Below, piece by piece: positions 1-5,817 of a stretch of 5,817 nucleotides of DNA (within the stretch, counting starts at the first letter, position 1; each line of letters opens with the position of its first letter). This DNA comes from a candidate division CSSED10-310 bacterium. GTDB taxonomy: Bacteria; CSSED10-310; JAFGDC01. The notes beneath the pieces were generated by a model, which ran no database searches, was not told the origin of the DNA, and worked only from the letters and a program-made list of their open reading frames with translations. The stretch covers positions 1 to 5,817 of the forward strand of contig JAFGDC010000515.1 in the NCBI GenBank assembly GCA_016932295.1, written 5' to 3'. Made by a program: the position numbers and the translations under genes.

Positions 1-162
1 ACGCTGGCCATCACGCCGGATGTGCGGAACCGTCCGGAGGACTGGGTGGTCTCCATCGGGATGGATGATCTGGTCAACAACCAATATGCGTACGATGCCT
101 TCGGCAACATCACAGATCTGTTACGATGGTTATTATGTATGTGCTCTGTATCTCGGATTTAA
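1..162 (+). CDS. C-terminal fragment of an unrecognised protein (5' partial)
   Basis: Frame 1 is open from the window edge to a TAA at 160-162, giving 53 residues with no start inside the window. Codons up to base 120 are strongly GC-ending and read like real coding sequence (for example DWVVSIGMDDL, then YAYDAFGNIT). The YDAFGNIT string resembles YD/RHS repeats, but a single short match is not enough to name the family. From base 121 the same frame becomes AT-rich with rare codons (TTA CGA TGG TTA TTA TGT), so the last 13 residues may not be native. Frame 2 from base 122 also stays open to a TAA at 185-187 and reads YDGYYVCALYLGF, so a one-base shift near 120 is an alternative ending. I do not recognise the function. 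Confidence 0.5.
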   Translation, partial: TLAITPDVRNRPEDWVVSIGMDDLVNNQYAYDAFGNITDLLRWLLCMCSVSRI

Positions 163-293
163 CGTTGTCGGAACCGGAACATATTAAATTTCTTCACTTT
201 TTTCCAGGGAATCTTCAATTGATAGGTGGCCAGCCGGCGCGTACCGGGAAAGCAGCGGAACGGGGATGCGCGGCGGGGACCGTGAAGAGTTGT
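163..293. other. Non-coding gap between convergent genes
   Basis: These 131 bases lie between the end of the plus-strand fragment and the end of the minus-strand DNRLRE gene. The left half is AT-rich, including a T-run near 198-205, and the right half is GC-rich. I looked for a stem followed by a T-run in either direction and found only short 4-base pairings, so no terminator is called. No gene is seen. Confidence 0.5.
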
Positions 294-1162
294 TCAGCGC
301 GGACCGTACCCCCATTGGATCGAGTCGGATCGACCGATCACAGCATCCAATGCCGGCGTCAGCATGGCACCGTGGAAAAACAACCCGTGTACAAGGTCCA
401 CACCGGTGTCCGGCCAAGTAAAGGCGAGGATTTCTTCAGTGGTGATGCCGGTGGCGAGATCCATGATCTGGTAATCGATGTCGGGATCGAGCGGGGGGGC
501 GAACAGGTTCCAACTCGGGTAGAAGTAATAGTGAGACATCACCTCGAGGACGATGCATACCGGCACGTTTTCCAGTTCGTGGCCTTCGCCGTTTTCCAGA
601 TGGCAATGGAGTGTGAACCGGTCTCCCGGGCGAACCATGGTAGAGGAAATCTCAAGTCGCAAGCCGGTCTCGATAGTGCCGGTCGGAGTGGGGCTTGGGT
701 TGGGAAGGACCGTGGGCGAAGGCCCGGGTGAAGGAGTGCGTGGCTCCGGAAGAATGATGACCAAGTAGGGGCGGTCGGCAGCGGCGGCTTCCCTCGAGTA
801 AAACTTGTTGGTGCCGCTACCCAGGCGGGGGGCTATCACCACGCCGTTGTTTGGTGACCAGCCATGGAGCCACTGTCTGGTCAGGTCGGTGAGGTCGATT
901 TCCCACCACCTGTTCGCGTTGAAAATGACGTTCGCCCAGATGTGTCCGTCGCGGACAGGTCGAACCAGAGCAGCGTCTGTTCATCGTGTCCGCAGGCCGG
1001 CCGTTTGCCCGCCAGTAACTCCTGCATGGTCCCAAAACTTCCGCCGTCAGGTATGGTATAGGTGTCCATGCCGACCGGCACTGTCTCTGTTGCAGCCATG
1101 GCACCGGCAGTGACCAGGCCCAGGGTCGTGAAGGTGATCAGTGTCAGCGCGAATCGATTCAT
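294..1162 (-). pseudogene. Secreted DNRLRE-domain protein with Pro/Thr linker and C-terminal beta domain, frameshifted
   Basis: The start at 1162 follows GGGAGG with a 6-base spacer and opens a clear signal peptide (MNRFALTLITFTTLGLVTAG, cleavage likely after AMA at residue 23). The next residues fit the start of a DNRLRE domain: DTYTIP, FGTMQELLAGK, then LLWFDLSA at residues 64-71. This frame stops at 881-883. The rest continues in another frame from about 950: GHIWANV, WWEIDLTDLTRQWLHGW, FYSREA, RPYLVII, which match the second half of the same domain. About 60 residues usually found between the halves are absent, so an internal deletion plus frameshift is likely; an assembly error is the alternative. 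A Pro/Ser/Thr linker (749-675) leads to a C-terminal domain (about 674-297) with VRPGDRFTL, VLEV and YYFYPSW, resembling the end of the M28 protein at 2128-3801. DNRLRE domains occur in extracellular, often carbohydrate-associated proteins. The product would be exported. It lies 16 bases downstream of the porin-like gene and is probably co-transcribed with it. Confidence 0.75.
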
Positions 1163-1168
1163 TCATTG

Positions 1169-1174
1169 CCTCCC
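1169..1174 (-). promoter_or_regulatory. Ribosome binding site for the DNRLRE gene
   Basis: On the minus strand the sequence reads GGGAGG, then 6 bases, then ATG at 1162. Another ATG lies at 1166-1164 in a different frame, only two bases from the GGAGG. The spacing and the signal peptide favour 1162. The site sits directly after the TAA (1181-1179) of the upstream porin-like gene. Confidence 0.75.
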
Positions 1175-1178
1175 TTGA

Positions 1179-1487
1179 TTAAAAACCGGCTTCCAACAGC
1201 ATCACATCCGAGGCGCCGCTGGCCGGGCACCGCGAAGCCCCCATTTCGACACCGTACTCGAGATACTCACCCAGTTTCCCCTCGAGCGACAATGCCGCGT
1301 GCCGTATCATGTAGCCGTCGTCGGGCACGTACACCTCCTCTTCGTCGCCGAAGTAGCCTGCGCATTGCACGGCGAAATCCGCGCCGATCGCCAGGTCGTT
1401 CTCATCACCGACACTCAACCCGGCATGACCGGCCTCGGCGGTGACCGATATGAGAAGTATTGCCGACATCGTTGTTTTCCTTGCCAT
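1179..1487 (-). CDS. Short porin-like outer-membrane protein, probably truncated or internally deleted
   Basis: The protein has 102 residues. The start at 1487 is chosen because AAAGGAG lies 5 bases upstream; a longer frame from 1535 has no such site. Residues 1-22 form a modest signal peptide (MARKTT, a hydrophobic stretch, then AGHA). Residues 57-83 contain GYMIRHAALSLEGKL and EYLEYGVEMG, which resemble the first beta strands of phosphate-selective porin (OprO/OprP-like) proteins, where an FxIRRARL-like motif precedes a GKL turn. Such porins usually exceed 350 residues, and the roughly 80 mature residues here cannot form a barrel. The protein ends in Phe after an alternating stretch (VMLLEAGF), as outer-membrane proteins often do, so loss of the middle is possible. 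Two cysteines (42 and 87) could pair. The family call rests on motif resemblance only. It is the first gene of the minus-strand pair. Confidence 0.6.
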   Translation of the reverse strand: MARKTTMSAILLISVTAEAGHAGLSVGDENDLAIGADFAVQCAGYFGDEEEVYVPDDGYMIRHAALSLEGKLGEYLEYGVEMGASRCPASGASDVMLLEAGF

Positions 1488-1692
1488 TTCAGCTCCTTTG
1501 AAAGGCGGTTTTCCCCTGTCGCGAGCACCATGCACTCAGCGGCTTTCGTTCGTGGATGGACAAGTTGTTCCCGGCCGCCGCGCCGTCTGTCCTTAGGACA
1601 TCTGGGGGATTGCATCGAGGTGGTTCCGTGCGTGGTGTGGAGGTTTTTTCTTGGCATCCGGCGACCCTCTCTCCCGATCTCCTTTCGGGATA
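1488..1692 (-). promoter_or_regulatory. Long putative 5' leader of the minus-strand gene pair
   Basis: If the promoter at 1699-1725 is used, the transcript has a leader of about 200 bases before the porin-like start. At its 5' end a stem pairs TCCCGA with TCGGGA (1672-1677 and 1685-1690) around a 7-base loop, and a CCGAAAGG motif and a purine-rich run follow. Further down, TGTCC-TAA-GGACA (1600-1588) can form a small hairpin, and the same GGACA can instead pair with a later TGTCC (1562-1558). I looked for the ACGCAAAGCC core of class I cyclic-di-GMP riboswitches and did not find it. No known riboswitch is claimed. Confidence 0.25.
1493..1499 (-). promoter_or_regulatory. Ribosome binding site for the porin-like gene
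   Basis: The minus strand reads AAAGGAG, then 5 bases (CTGAA), then ATG at 1487. This fixes the start at residue MARKTT rather than at the upstream in-frame ATG at 1535. Confidence 0.75.
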
Positions 1693-1698
1693 GCTAAA

Positions 1699-1725
1699 AT
1701 TATTAGGAGTACCTAAATCTGTCAG
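1699..1725 (-). promoter_or_regulatory. Candidate sigma-70-type promoter for the minus-strand pair
   Basis: On the minus strand CTGACA (1725-1720) is followed after 15 bases by AATAAT (1704-1699). Each box matches five of six consensus positions, but the spacer is shorter than the usual 16-18. It lies in the most AT-rich part of the gap and would start transcription near 1692, at the front of the possible leader hairpin. It is a pattern match only. Confidence 0.3.
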
Positions 1726-2127
1726 GCCTGAATACCGGAGTTCTTGCTGGCGCCCGGGAATATCTGAAATAGTTAATGAGTACAAGATGATATAGTTGTC
1801 GTGTGGTGCTGCTTTCGCTGCTGTGCGTGGACCGGACGGCGGGATAGTCTCGTCACGCCGATTCTTGACATCGAGATGCCTGGCGGGTACATCTGCATCG
1901 AGACGGGGCACGCAGGAATCGCGGGCAGTCCGCCGGGTCCCGGTTCATCTGTCCGCGAGCCTGTTGCGATACCGGAATCCATGCTTCGCCAGGCGCGACG
2001 AATTGTGCCTGCTGCTGTTGCCGGAACAGGCTCCGTGCCGGCTGTCCCGAGGCGTTGTTAAATGTGGGGTGCCTCGATCGCAAGGCAGCCCGGAGAATCA
2101 TCGTCATCATCTTCATCGGAGAATACG
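1726..2127. other. Intergenic region upstream of the M28 operon, no recognised gene
   Basis: Bases 1726-1800 are AT-rich, and 1800-2060 are GC-rich and open in several frames. The frame 1801-2061 (86 residues) has no convincing ribosome binding site, no recognisable motif, and overlapping open frames on both strands, so it is not called as a gene. A perfect TTGACA occurs at 1865-1870, but the hexamer 17 bases later (TACATC, 1888-1893) is a poor -10 box. Bases 2096-2120 carry a short TCATC-type repeat. The promoter of the rightward operon should lie in this region but cannot be placed. Confidence 0.4.
2118..2122 (+). promoter_or_regulatory. Ribosome binding site deciding the M28 start
   Basis: GGAGA lies 5 bases before ATG 2128. 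The upstream in-frame ATG at 2062 has only a weak, distant GAGG and would add a Ser-rich stretch before the signal peptide. The in-frame ATG at 2173 has AGAGGG only 2 bases away. The site therefore favours 2128, with 2173 as the alternative. Confidence 0.55.
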
Positions 2128-3801
2128 ATGTCACCATCATTTTGCGTTTTCCGCCGCCTTCATGAGAGGGCCATGGCGGCGAGGTTCTGCCTCCTGTTCG
2201 CCGCTCTTCTGTTCATGCGTTTCAGCGTGGCGGCTGATACCTGGGTGTACCGGGCGGTCGATATCGCCGGGAGCGGCCCCGGTGAGTTGCGTCTGGGTGA
2301 CTGTGTCATGCGGGCGACGGCCTCGCCGGGGATTGAACCGGCGGCCGTCTGGAACCTTGCTATCGATGACCTTGTGCTGCTCCGCTCCCGGACCGGCGCC
2401 GCCACTCCGCCGCCTCCCGGGATGCTGCTGGATACGGGCGCTGGCTGGATCGTTCCCGCTACCGCCACCGGCACCGCTTGTCTCACCGGTCCGGAGCACT
2501 GGCAAGCGTTACCGCTGCACGCCGGCATTACACTTTGTAGTGACGGCGCGCCGCATCACGCCTCCCTTCCCGATGTGGCGGCTATCGTCGGGGCGGTGGA
2601 TACCGCTGAGATCATGACCCGTATCGATGAACTGGTGGCCTTCGACACCCGGTATGCCAGGTCCGCCGATTTCCATCAAGTGAGTCTGTTTCTCCAGGAC
2701 ACCCTGGCGCAGTATGGGTACGCCGCCGAGTTGCAGGGGTTTGAAATTCCGGGTTCCTATTATGTTGAAAACGTGATCGCGGTGTTGCCGGGGCAGGTGG
2801 AGCCGGAGCAGCAGATCATCATCTGCGGCCACTATGATTCCATTTCCCAGGATCCCTACAACCTTGCGCCGGGGGCCGATGACAACGGCAGCGGCGCCGC
2901 CGGTGTCCTTGAAGCAGCCCGTGTGATGGCGGGCGAACCCTTTTCGCACACCATCGTCTTCGCGTTGTTCGCCGCCGAGGAACTGGGATTGCTGGGCAGC
3001 CAGCACTACGTGGAAGTCGCCCAGGCCCAGGGCGACCAGATCAGCGATGTCATCAACATGGACATGATCGGTTACGCGCCGCCGCCCGATGGGTATGTGA
3101 TGCTGCTGGAATCCTCGGCCATCGGCATCGGTCTCATGGATGAACTGGAAACGGGCGCCGATATGTACACCGGCCTGGGCATCACCAGGTCGCTGCATCC
3201 CTTCGGCAGTGACCATGTGCCCTTCCTCAACGTCGGCATTCCGGCGGTGCTGGTGATCGAGAACGAATGGGCCGCCAATCCCAACTACCATCGCACCACG
3301 GACCTGCCCGATTACCTCGATCCGGCGTTCATAACGGACGGCGTGCGCATGACCGTCGCGGCGGCGGCCGCCCGGGCGGAGTGGCTCGGCGGCGGCACGC
3401 CGACTCCGGCCCCCACGCCCGCCTGCACCCCTACACCGGTGGTGGTGCATGAGCTGCCGGAACTGACAATGCAGCTCAACGGCCATTCTTTTCGCGCGGG
3501 CGACCAGTATACGCTGGATACGGTGATTACCAATAACGCGCCGGTGACGTTCATCGTGGACCGGTTTGTGGCGTTGGAGGTGTACGGGACGTTTTATTTC
3601 CATCCCGAATGGACTCCCGTACTTCAATCCATGCCGGTGACCCTGCCGCCATATGGGGAATTGGTGGAGACGGTGTTGTCCCTGGTCATGCCCGATCCGC
3701 TGCCTTGCGGCGGTCCGTTCTACGCCTGGGGGGTGATCACCGGTCCCGGCACCACGCTACCATTGGGTGCGCCGGACGTGGTAGAGTTCATCCTGTTGTA
3801 G
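2128..3801 (+). CDS. Secreted M28-family zinc aminopeptidase with C-terminal beta domain
   Basis: The protein has 557 residues. A hydrophobic signal segment spans about residues 17-35 (FCLLFAALLF, ending SVAA before DTW); starting at Met16 (base 2173) would give an even more typical signal peptide. Residues about 35-170 are a poorly conserved N-terminal region, perhaps a propeptide. The M28 peptidase domain covers about 175-420 and shows the metal and catalytic residues: His235 in GHYDS, Asp251 in ADDNGSG, Glu284 and Glu285 in AAEELGLLGS, Asp312 in NMDMIGY, and His388 in NYHRTTD; SDH at 361-363 is also typical. By family knowledge such enzymes bind two zinc ions and remove N-terminal amino acids from peptides, here outside the cytoplasmic membrane. 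A linker (GGGTPTPAPTP, then ACTPTP, residues 421-437) leads to a domain with FRAGDQYTL, ALEV and FYFHPEW, like the end of the minus-strand DNRLRE protein. It may aid anchoring or substrate contact, but its role is unknown. It is the first gene of a three-gene operon. The exact peptide substrate cannot be told. Confidence 0.92.
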   Translation: MSPSFCVFRRLHERAMAARFCLLFAALLFMRFSVAADTWVYRAVDIAGSGPGELRLGDCVMRATASPGIEPAAVWNLAIDDLVLLRSRTGAATPPPPGMLLDTGAGWIVPATATGTACLTGPEHWQALPLHAGITLCSDGAPHHASLPDVAAIVGAVDTAEIMTRIDELVAFDTRYARSADFHQVSLFLQDTLAQYGYAAELQGFEIPGSYYVENVIAVLPGQVEPEQQIIICGHYDSISQDPYNLAPGADDNGSGAAGVLEAARVMAGEPFSHTIVFALFAAEELGLLGSQHYVEVAQAQGDQISDVINMDMIGYAPPPDGYVMLLESSAIGIGLMDELETGADMYTGLGITRSLHPFGSDHVPFLNVGIPAVLVIENEWAANPNYHRTTDLPDYLDPAFITDGVRMTVAAAAARAEWLGGGTPTPAPTPACTPTPVVVHELPELTMQLNGHSFRAGDQYTLDTVITNNAPVTFIVDRFVALEVYGTFYFHPEWTPVLQSMPVTLPPYGELVETVLSLVMPDPLPCGGPFYAWGVITGPGTTLPLGAPDVVEFILL

Positions 3802-3806
3802 GAGGG
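3800..3806 (+). promoter_or_regulatory. Ribosome binding site overlapping the M28 stop codon
   Basis: AGGAGGG begins inside the TAG stop of the M28 gene and lies 8 bases before TTG 3815. It is the strongest ribosome binding site in the window and supports the rare TTG start over the ATG at 3860, which has no comparable site. The overlap suggests translational coupling. Confidence 0.75.
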
Positions 3807-3814
3807 AACAAGTA

Positions 3815-4621
3815 TTGTCGTCGGTCCGTGCCGGCGGCGATGTTACCACGGGATTCAATATGCCCAGCGGAATCAGATCGCAGCAGCCGGATTGCCTGGT
3901 CATTGCCCACCGCGGCGCCCCCGCCGCGGCGATGGAGAATACCATGGCGGCGGTGCGGGCAGCGGCGGACGAGGGCGCCGACATGGTGGAGGTGGATGTG
4001 CGCCTGACCGCCGACGGGGTGCCGGTATTGGCCCATGATCCCGACCTGCGGCGGACGGCGGCGGATGCAAGAACCATCGCCTCCATGAGCCTGGAGGAGC
4101 TGCGCGAGATCGACCTGGGCGGTGCGCCGCCCGCCACCCTGGCGGAATGCCTGCACTGGTGTTCCGGCCGGCTGGGTCTCGATGTCGAGATCAAGGAGCC
4201 GGCCGCCACCGGCCCGGCGCTGGCGGTGATCTGGGCGGCGCAATTCAAGGGACGGCTGCTGGTCTCCTCGTTTCACCGTCCGGTACTAATGAAGGTCGCG
4301 CGTGCCGGGAACCTTGCGACCGCCCTGATCATCGGGACGCGGACCTGGAATCCCGTCGTGCGCTGGCGCGAGTTTTATCCATGGCCATGGCTGCGGGGCG
4401 CTGGCGCGGGGATGCTCGTCCCCCATCAGTCACTGGTGCATCGCGGCTTGATGGCCCGGGCGCGGCGGCAAGGGGTGGAGGTGTTTGCGTGGTTGAGCCA
4501 GGAGGATGATCGGCGGGCCGAGACCATCTTCCCCCGCCTTCTGCGATTAGACGTGGATGGCATCATAACCGGGCGTCCCGGCCTGCTGCGGAGCCTTCTG
4601 GCGGCGGGTCGCGGCGCATGA
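3815..4621 (+). CDS. Glycerophosphodiester phosphodiesterase (GDPD family)
   Basis: The protein has 268 residues, close to the usual 240-300 for single-domain bacterial GDPDs. The family hydrolyses glycerophosphodiesters to glycerol 3-phosphate and an alcohol, using a divalent metal. Visible motifs are AHRG with His32, ENT at 41-43, VEVDV with Glu59 and Asp61, AHDP with His74, and DVEIKEP with Glu125 and Lys127. These are the expected catalytic histidines and metal ligands. The C-terminal part keeps the barrel end (VDGIITGRP), but the usual WTVN-like strand reads AWLSQEDD. No signal peptide is seen, so it is probably cytoplasmic. The TTG start is chosen for its strong ribosome binding site; ATG 3860 (residue 16) would still keep the whole domain. 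It follows the M28 gene by 13 bases, and its stop overlaps the next start (ATGA). Related GDPD-fold enzymes act on other lipids, so the substrate is not certain. Confidence 0.92.
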   Translation: MSSVRAGGDVTTGFNMPSGIRSQQPDCLVIAHRGAPAAAMENTMAAVRAAADEGADMVEVDVRLTADGVPVLAHDPDLRRTAADARTIASMSLEELREIDLGGAPPATLAECLHWCSGRLGLDVEIKEPAATGPALAVIWAAQFKGRLLVSSFHRPVLMKVARAGNLATALIIGTRTWNPVVRWREFYPWPWLRGAGAGMLVPHQSLVHRGLMARARRQGVEVFAWLSQEDDRRAETIFPRLLRLDVDGIITGRPGLLRSLLAAGRGA

Positions 4622-5817
4622 CCGGCATGCGCCTGCGGCTGCCGCACGTGATACGGATCATCCTCATCTGTATACCGCTCCTGTATTATTGCTACGCTCC
4701 GGTCATCGATGCGCCGCCTTTCGACGGCGACGACGTGATCCATGCCTCCCGCTCCCGGCTGCTGGCGGACGGGAACCTGCACGCCTGGCTGCGGGCGTTG
4801 CAGTTCGAAGAGCCGAGCGAGGTGGAATTGCTCTATCGTCCGGTCATCGTGCCGATTTTCCTGGCGGATTACCTGCTGTCGCCGGGCCGTATGTGGGGCG
4901 GCCGGGTGATCAACCTGACGTTCCACCTGGCCAACGCCGTGTTGCTCTTCATGATCGCCAGGCAGATGGGCCTGACCTCCGCCGCTGGCACGGCGGGGGC
5001 GATCATGTATGCCGTGCATCCCATGCTGGCGCTGAATGTCAGTTACGTAGCCTGCACGCCCTATATTACCATCGTTACGCAATTCTGCCTGTGCCTGTAT
5101 CTCATGAGATCGTATTTCCAGACTGGTTCCCATCTGCGGCTGGGAGTGGCGTTGGGCCTGTTCACCCTCGGCGTGCTCGAACTGGAAACAATTGTATCCA
5201 TGCCCATCATGCTCATCGCCGCCAATGAGTGGTTGTCCCCATTGCCGCGTGAACGCCGCCGGCGACGGATACCCATCTATGCGGTCTTGTTTCTGTTGAT
5301 AGTGCTGCATTATGCCGTGGTGTTTCTGCGCATCAGGGCGATGGATTTCCCTCAGGCCTATGCGTACGCCCGGGTGAGAATGTGGGACCGGTTGACCGAT
5401 CTCCATATCGGACCGTTGGCGTTCGTGGCGCTGCCGTTCAAGGCGCTGTTGTCACCCGTCAGTGAGGTGGTGGTCTCATCCGCTGCCGGCACCGCCATCC
5501 CCTGGGTGAGTGCAGGGTTGCTGGTGGTGCTGATGCTGGCCGGCCGCCCATATGACGGAACCAGGCGCAGGATTGTTCTGTTCGGCATTGTATGGGCGGC
5601 GGCGACCTTTCTGCCGACCTATCCGGAGATTCAGGGCGCGCAGGTGGACTGGGGACAATCGAAATACTATTACCTGCCGTTTTCCGGCTTGATCCTGGCC
5701 ATCGCCGCGCTGTTGCCCAGGCGGCCCGCGGACCGGCAGGGAGCTGCTCCGATGCTGGCGGCGGCGCTGGCGGTACTGCTGCTGGTTCCGATCACACGGC
5801 TGCACACAATGGCCCTG
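4618..5817 (+). CDS. Polytopic membrane protein, GT-C/TMTC-like glycosyltransferase (3' partial)
   Basis: The frame opens with ATG at 4618, overlapping the GDPD stop as ATGA, and stays open for 400 codons to the window end. It is rich in long hydrophobic segments: TM1 at about residues 11-30, then about eight to ten more. After TM1 comes an acidic loop (FDGDDVIHASR, residues 35-45), the usual place for catalytic Asp residues in GT-C enzymes that use lipid-linked sugars. LYRPV (72-76), INLTFHLANAVLL (98-110) and YAVHP (131-135) match the pattern of TMTC/DUF1736-like proteins. The string KYYYLPFSGL (349-358) matches their late RYLYLPS-type motif. The Glu often found shortly after HP in that family appears to be missing (HPMLALNVSYVA). 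Many relatives carry C-terminal TPR repeats, which would lie beyond the window. A role in transferring sugars on the outer side of the cytoplasmic membrane is inferred; substrate and acceptor are unknown. Confidence 0.8.
   Translation, partial: MTGMRLRLPHVIRIILICIPLLYYCYAPVIDAPPFDGDDVIHASRSRLLADGNLHAWLRALQFEEPSEVELLYRPVIVPIFLADYLLSPGRMWGGRVINLTFHLANAVLLFMIARQMGLTSAAGTAGAIMYAVHPMLALNVSYVACTPYITIVTQFCLCLYLMRSYFQTGSHLRLGVALGLFTLGVLELETIVSMPIMLIAANEWLSPLPRERRRRRIPIYAVLFLLIVLHYAVVFLRIRAMDFPQAYAYARVRMWDRLTDLHIGPLAFVALPFKALLSPVSEVVVSSAAGTAIPWVSAGLLVVLMLAGRPYDGTRRRIVLFGIVWAAATFLPTYPEIQGAQVDWGQSKYYYLPFSGLILAIAALLPRRPADRQGAAPMLAAALAVLLLVPITRLHTMAL

Noticed and set aside
80..115. RHS/YD-repeat toxin call from the YDAFGNIT string
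   Set aside because: Only one short repeat-like string is present, with no repeated YD units and no RHS core motif in the visible 53 residues.
126..731. Plus-strand open frame of 201 codons across the DNRLRE gene
   Set aside because: It lies opposite the linker and C-terminal domain of the minus-strand gene, which have clear protein features. The plus frame has no ribosome binding site or motif.
1640..1690. T-run at 1645-1650 and nearby hairpin as a plus-strand terminator
   Set aside because: The bases before the T-run are mostly G and T and do not form a stem. The TCCCGA/TCGGGA hairpin comes after the T-run and is not followed by one. No plus-strand gene ends just upstream.
1672..1692. CCGAAAGG motif as a class I cyclic-di-GMP riboswitch
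   Set aside because: The conserved ACGCAAAGCC core and the expected second hairpin were not found in the leader, so the resemblance is limited to a short tetraloop-like motif.
2062..2127. Upstream M28 start at 2062
   Set aside because: It would put a Ser-rich stretch encoded by a TCATC-type repeat before the signal peptide and has no good ribosome binding site. ATG 2128 has GGAGA at proper spacing.
1796..2617. Plus-strand open frame of 273 codons running into the M28 gene
   Set aside because: It overlaps the M28 coding sequence in another frame and is Arg/Cys/Ser-rich with no motif, so it is a frame shadow.
2509..3627. Long minus-strand open frame of 372 codons opposite the M28 gene
   Set aside because: It is the antisense shadow of a clearly coding plus-strand gene with all M28 motifs. 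Its product is rich in His, Arg and Gln without recognisable motifs, as expected in GC-rich DNA.
4426..5406. Minus-strand open frame of 326 codons opposite the membrane protein
   Set aside because: The plus-strand frame is open for 400 codons with transmembrane segments and family motifs. The antisense product is a His/Gln/Arg-rich string with no domain.

Overview
The window is about 60% GC and very probably comes from a Gram-negative bacterium. It has several Sec-type signal peptides, a porin-like outer-membrane fragment, Shine-Dalgarno sequences of the GGAGG type and a TTG start. Two secreted proteins carry a Pro/Thr-rich linker followed by the same kind of C-terminal beta-rich domain. In my recollection this architecture is common in uncultured candidate-phylum genomes, but no taxon can be fixed from this sequence alone.

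Left part (1-1487). Bases 1-162 are the 3' end of a plus-strand reading frame that enters from outside; its codon use changes abruptly near base 120. A minus-strand pair then reads leftward. The first gene (1487 to 1179) is a short porin-like protein with a good ribosome binding site. The second (1162 to 294) is a secreted DNRLRE-type protein with a Pro/Thr linker and the shared C-terminal domain. It is broken by a frameshift near 950 and appears to lack the middle of the DNRLRE domain. Both genes look as if they keep their ends and lack their middles, so this may be a decaying or rearranged locus, or an assembly problem.

Middle (1488-2127). This 640-base gap separates the leftward pair from the rightward operon. 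It holds a candidate minus-strand promoter, a roughly 200-base leader with potential RNA structure, and a GC-rich stretch (1800-2060) with no gene I can recognise.

Right part (2128-5817). Three plus-strand genes are tightly packed and look like one operon. The first is a secreted M28-family zinc aminopeptidase with all metal ligands visible and the shared C-terminal domain. The second is a glycerophosphodiester phosphodiesterase starting at TTG, whose ribosome binding site overlaps the M28 stop codon. The third is a large polytopic membrane protein of the GT-C/TMTC-like type, joined by an ATGA stop/start overlap and running off the window end. The first could act on extracellular peptides, the second on glycerophosphodiesters and the third on cell-envelope glycosylation. 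Nothing in the sequence shows that they share one pathway.

No tRNA, rRNA, CRISPR array, insertion sequence or convincing terminator was seen. No clear new defence or mobile system was found. The most interesting points are the shared C-terminal domain, the damaged left cluster, and the structured leader.
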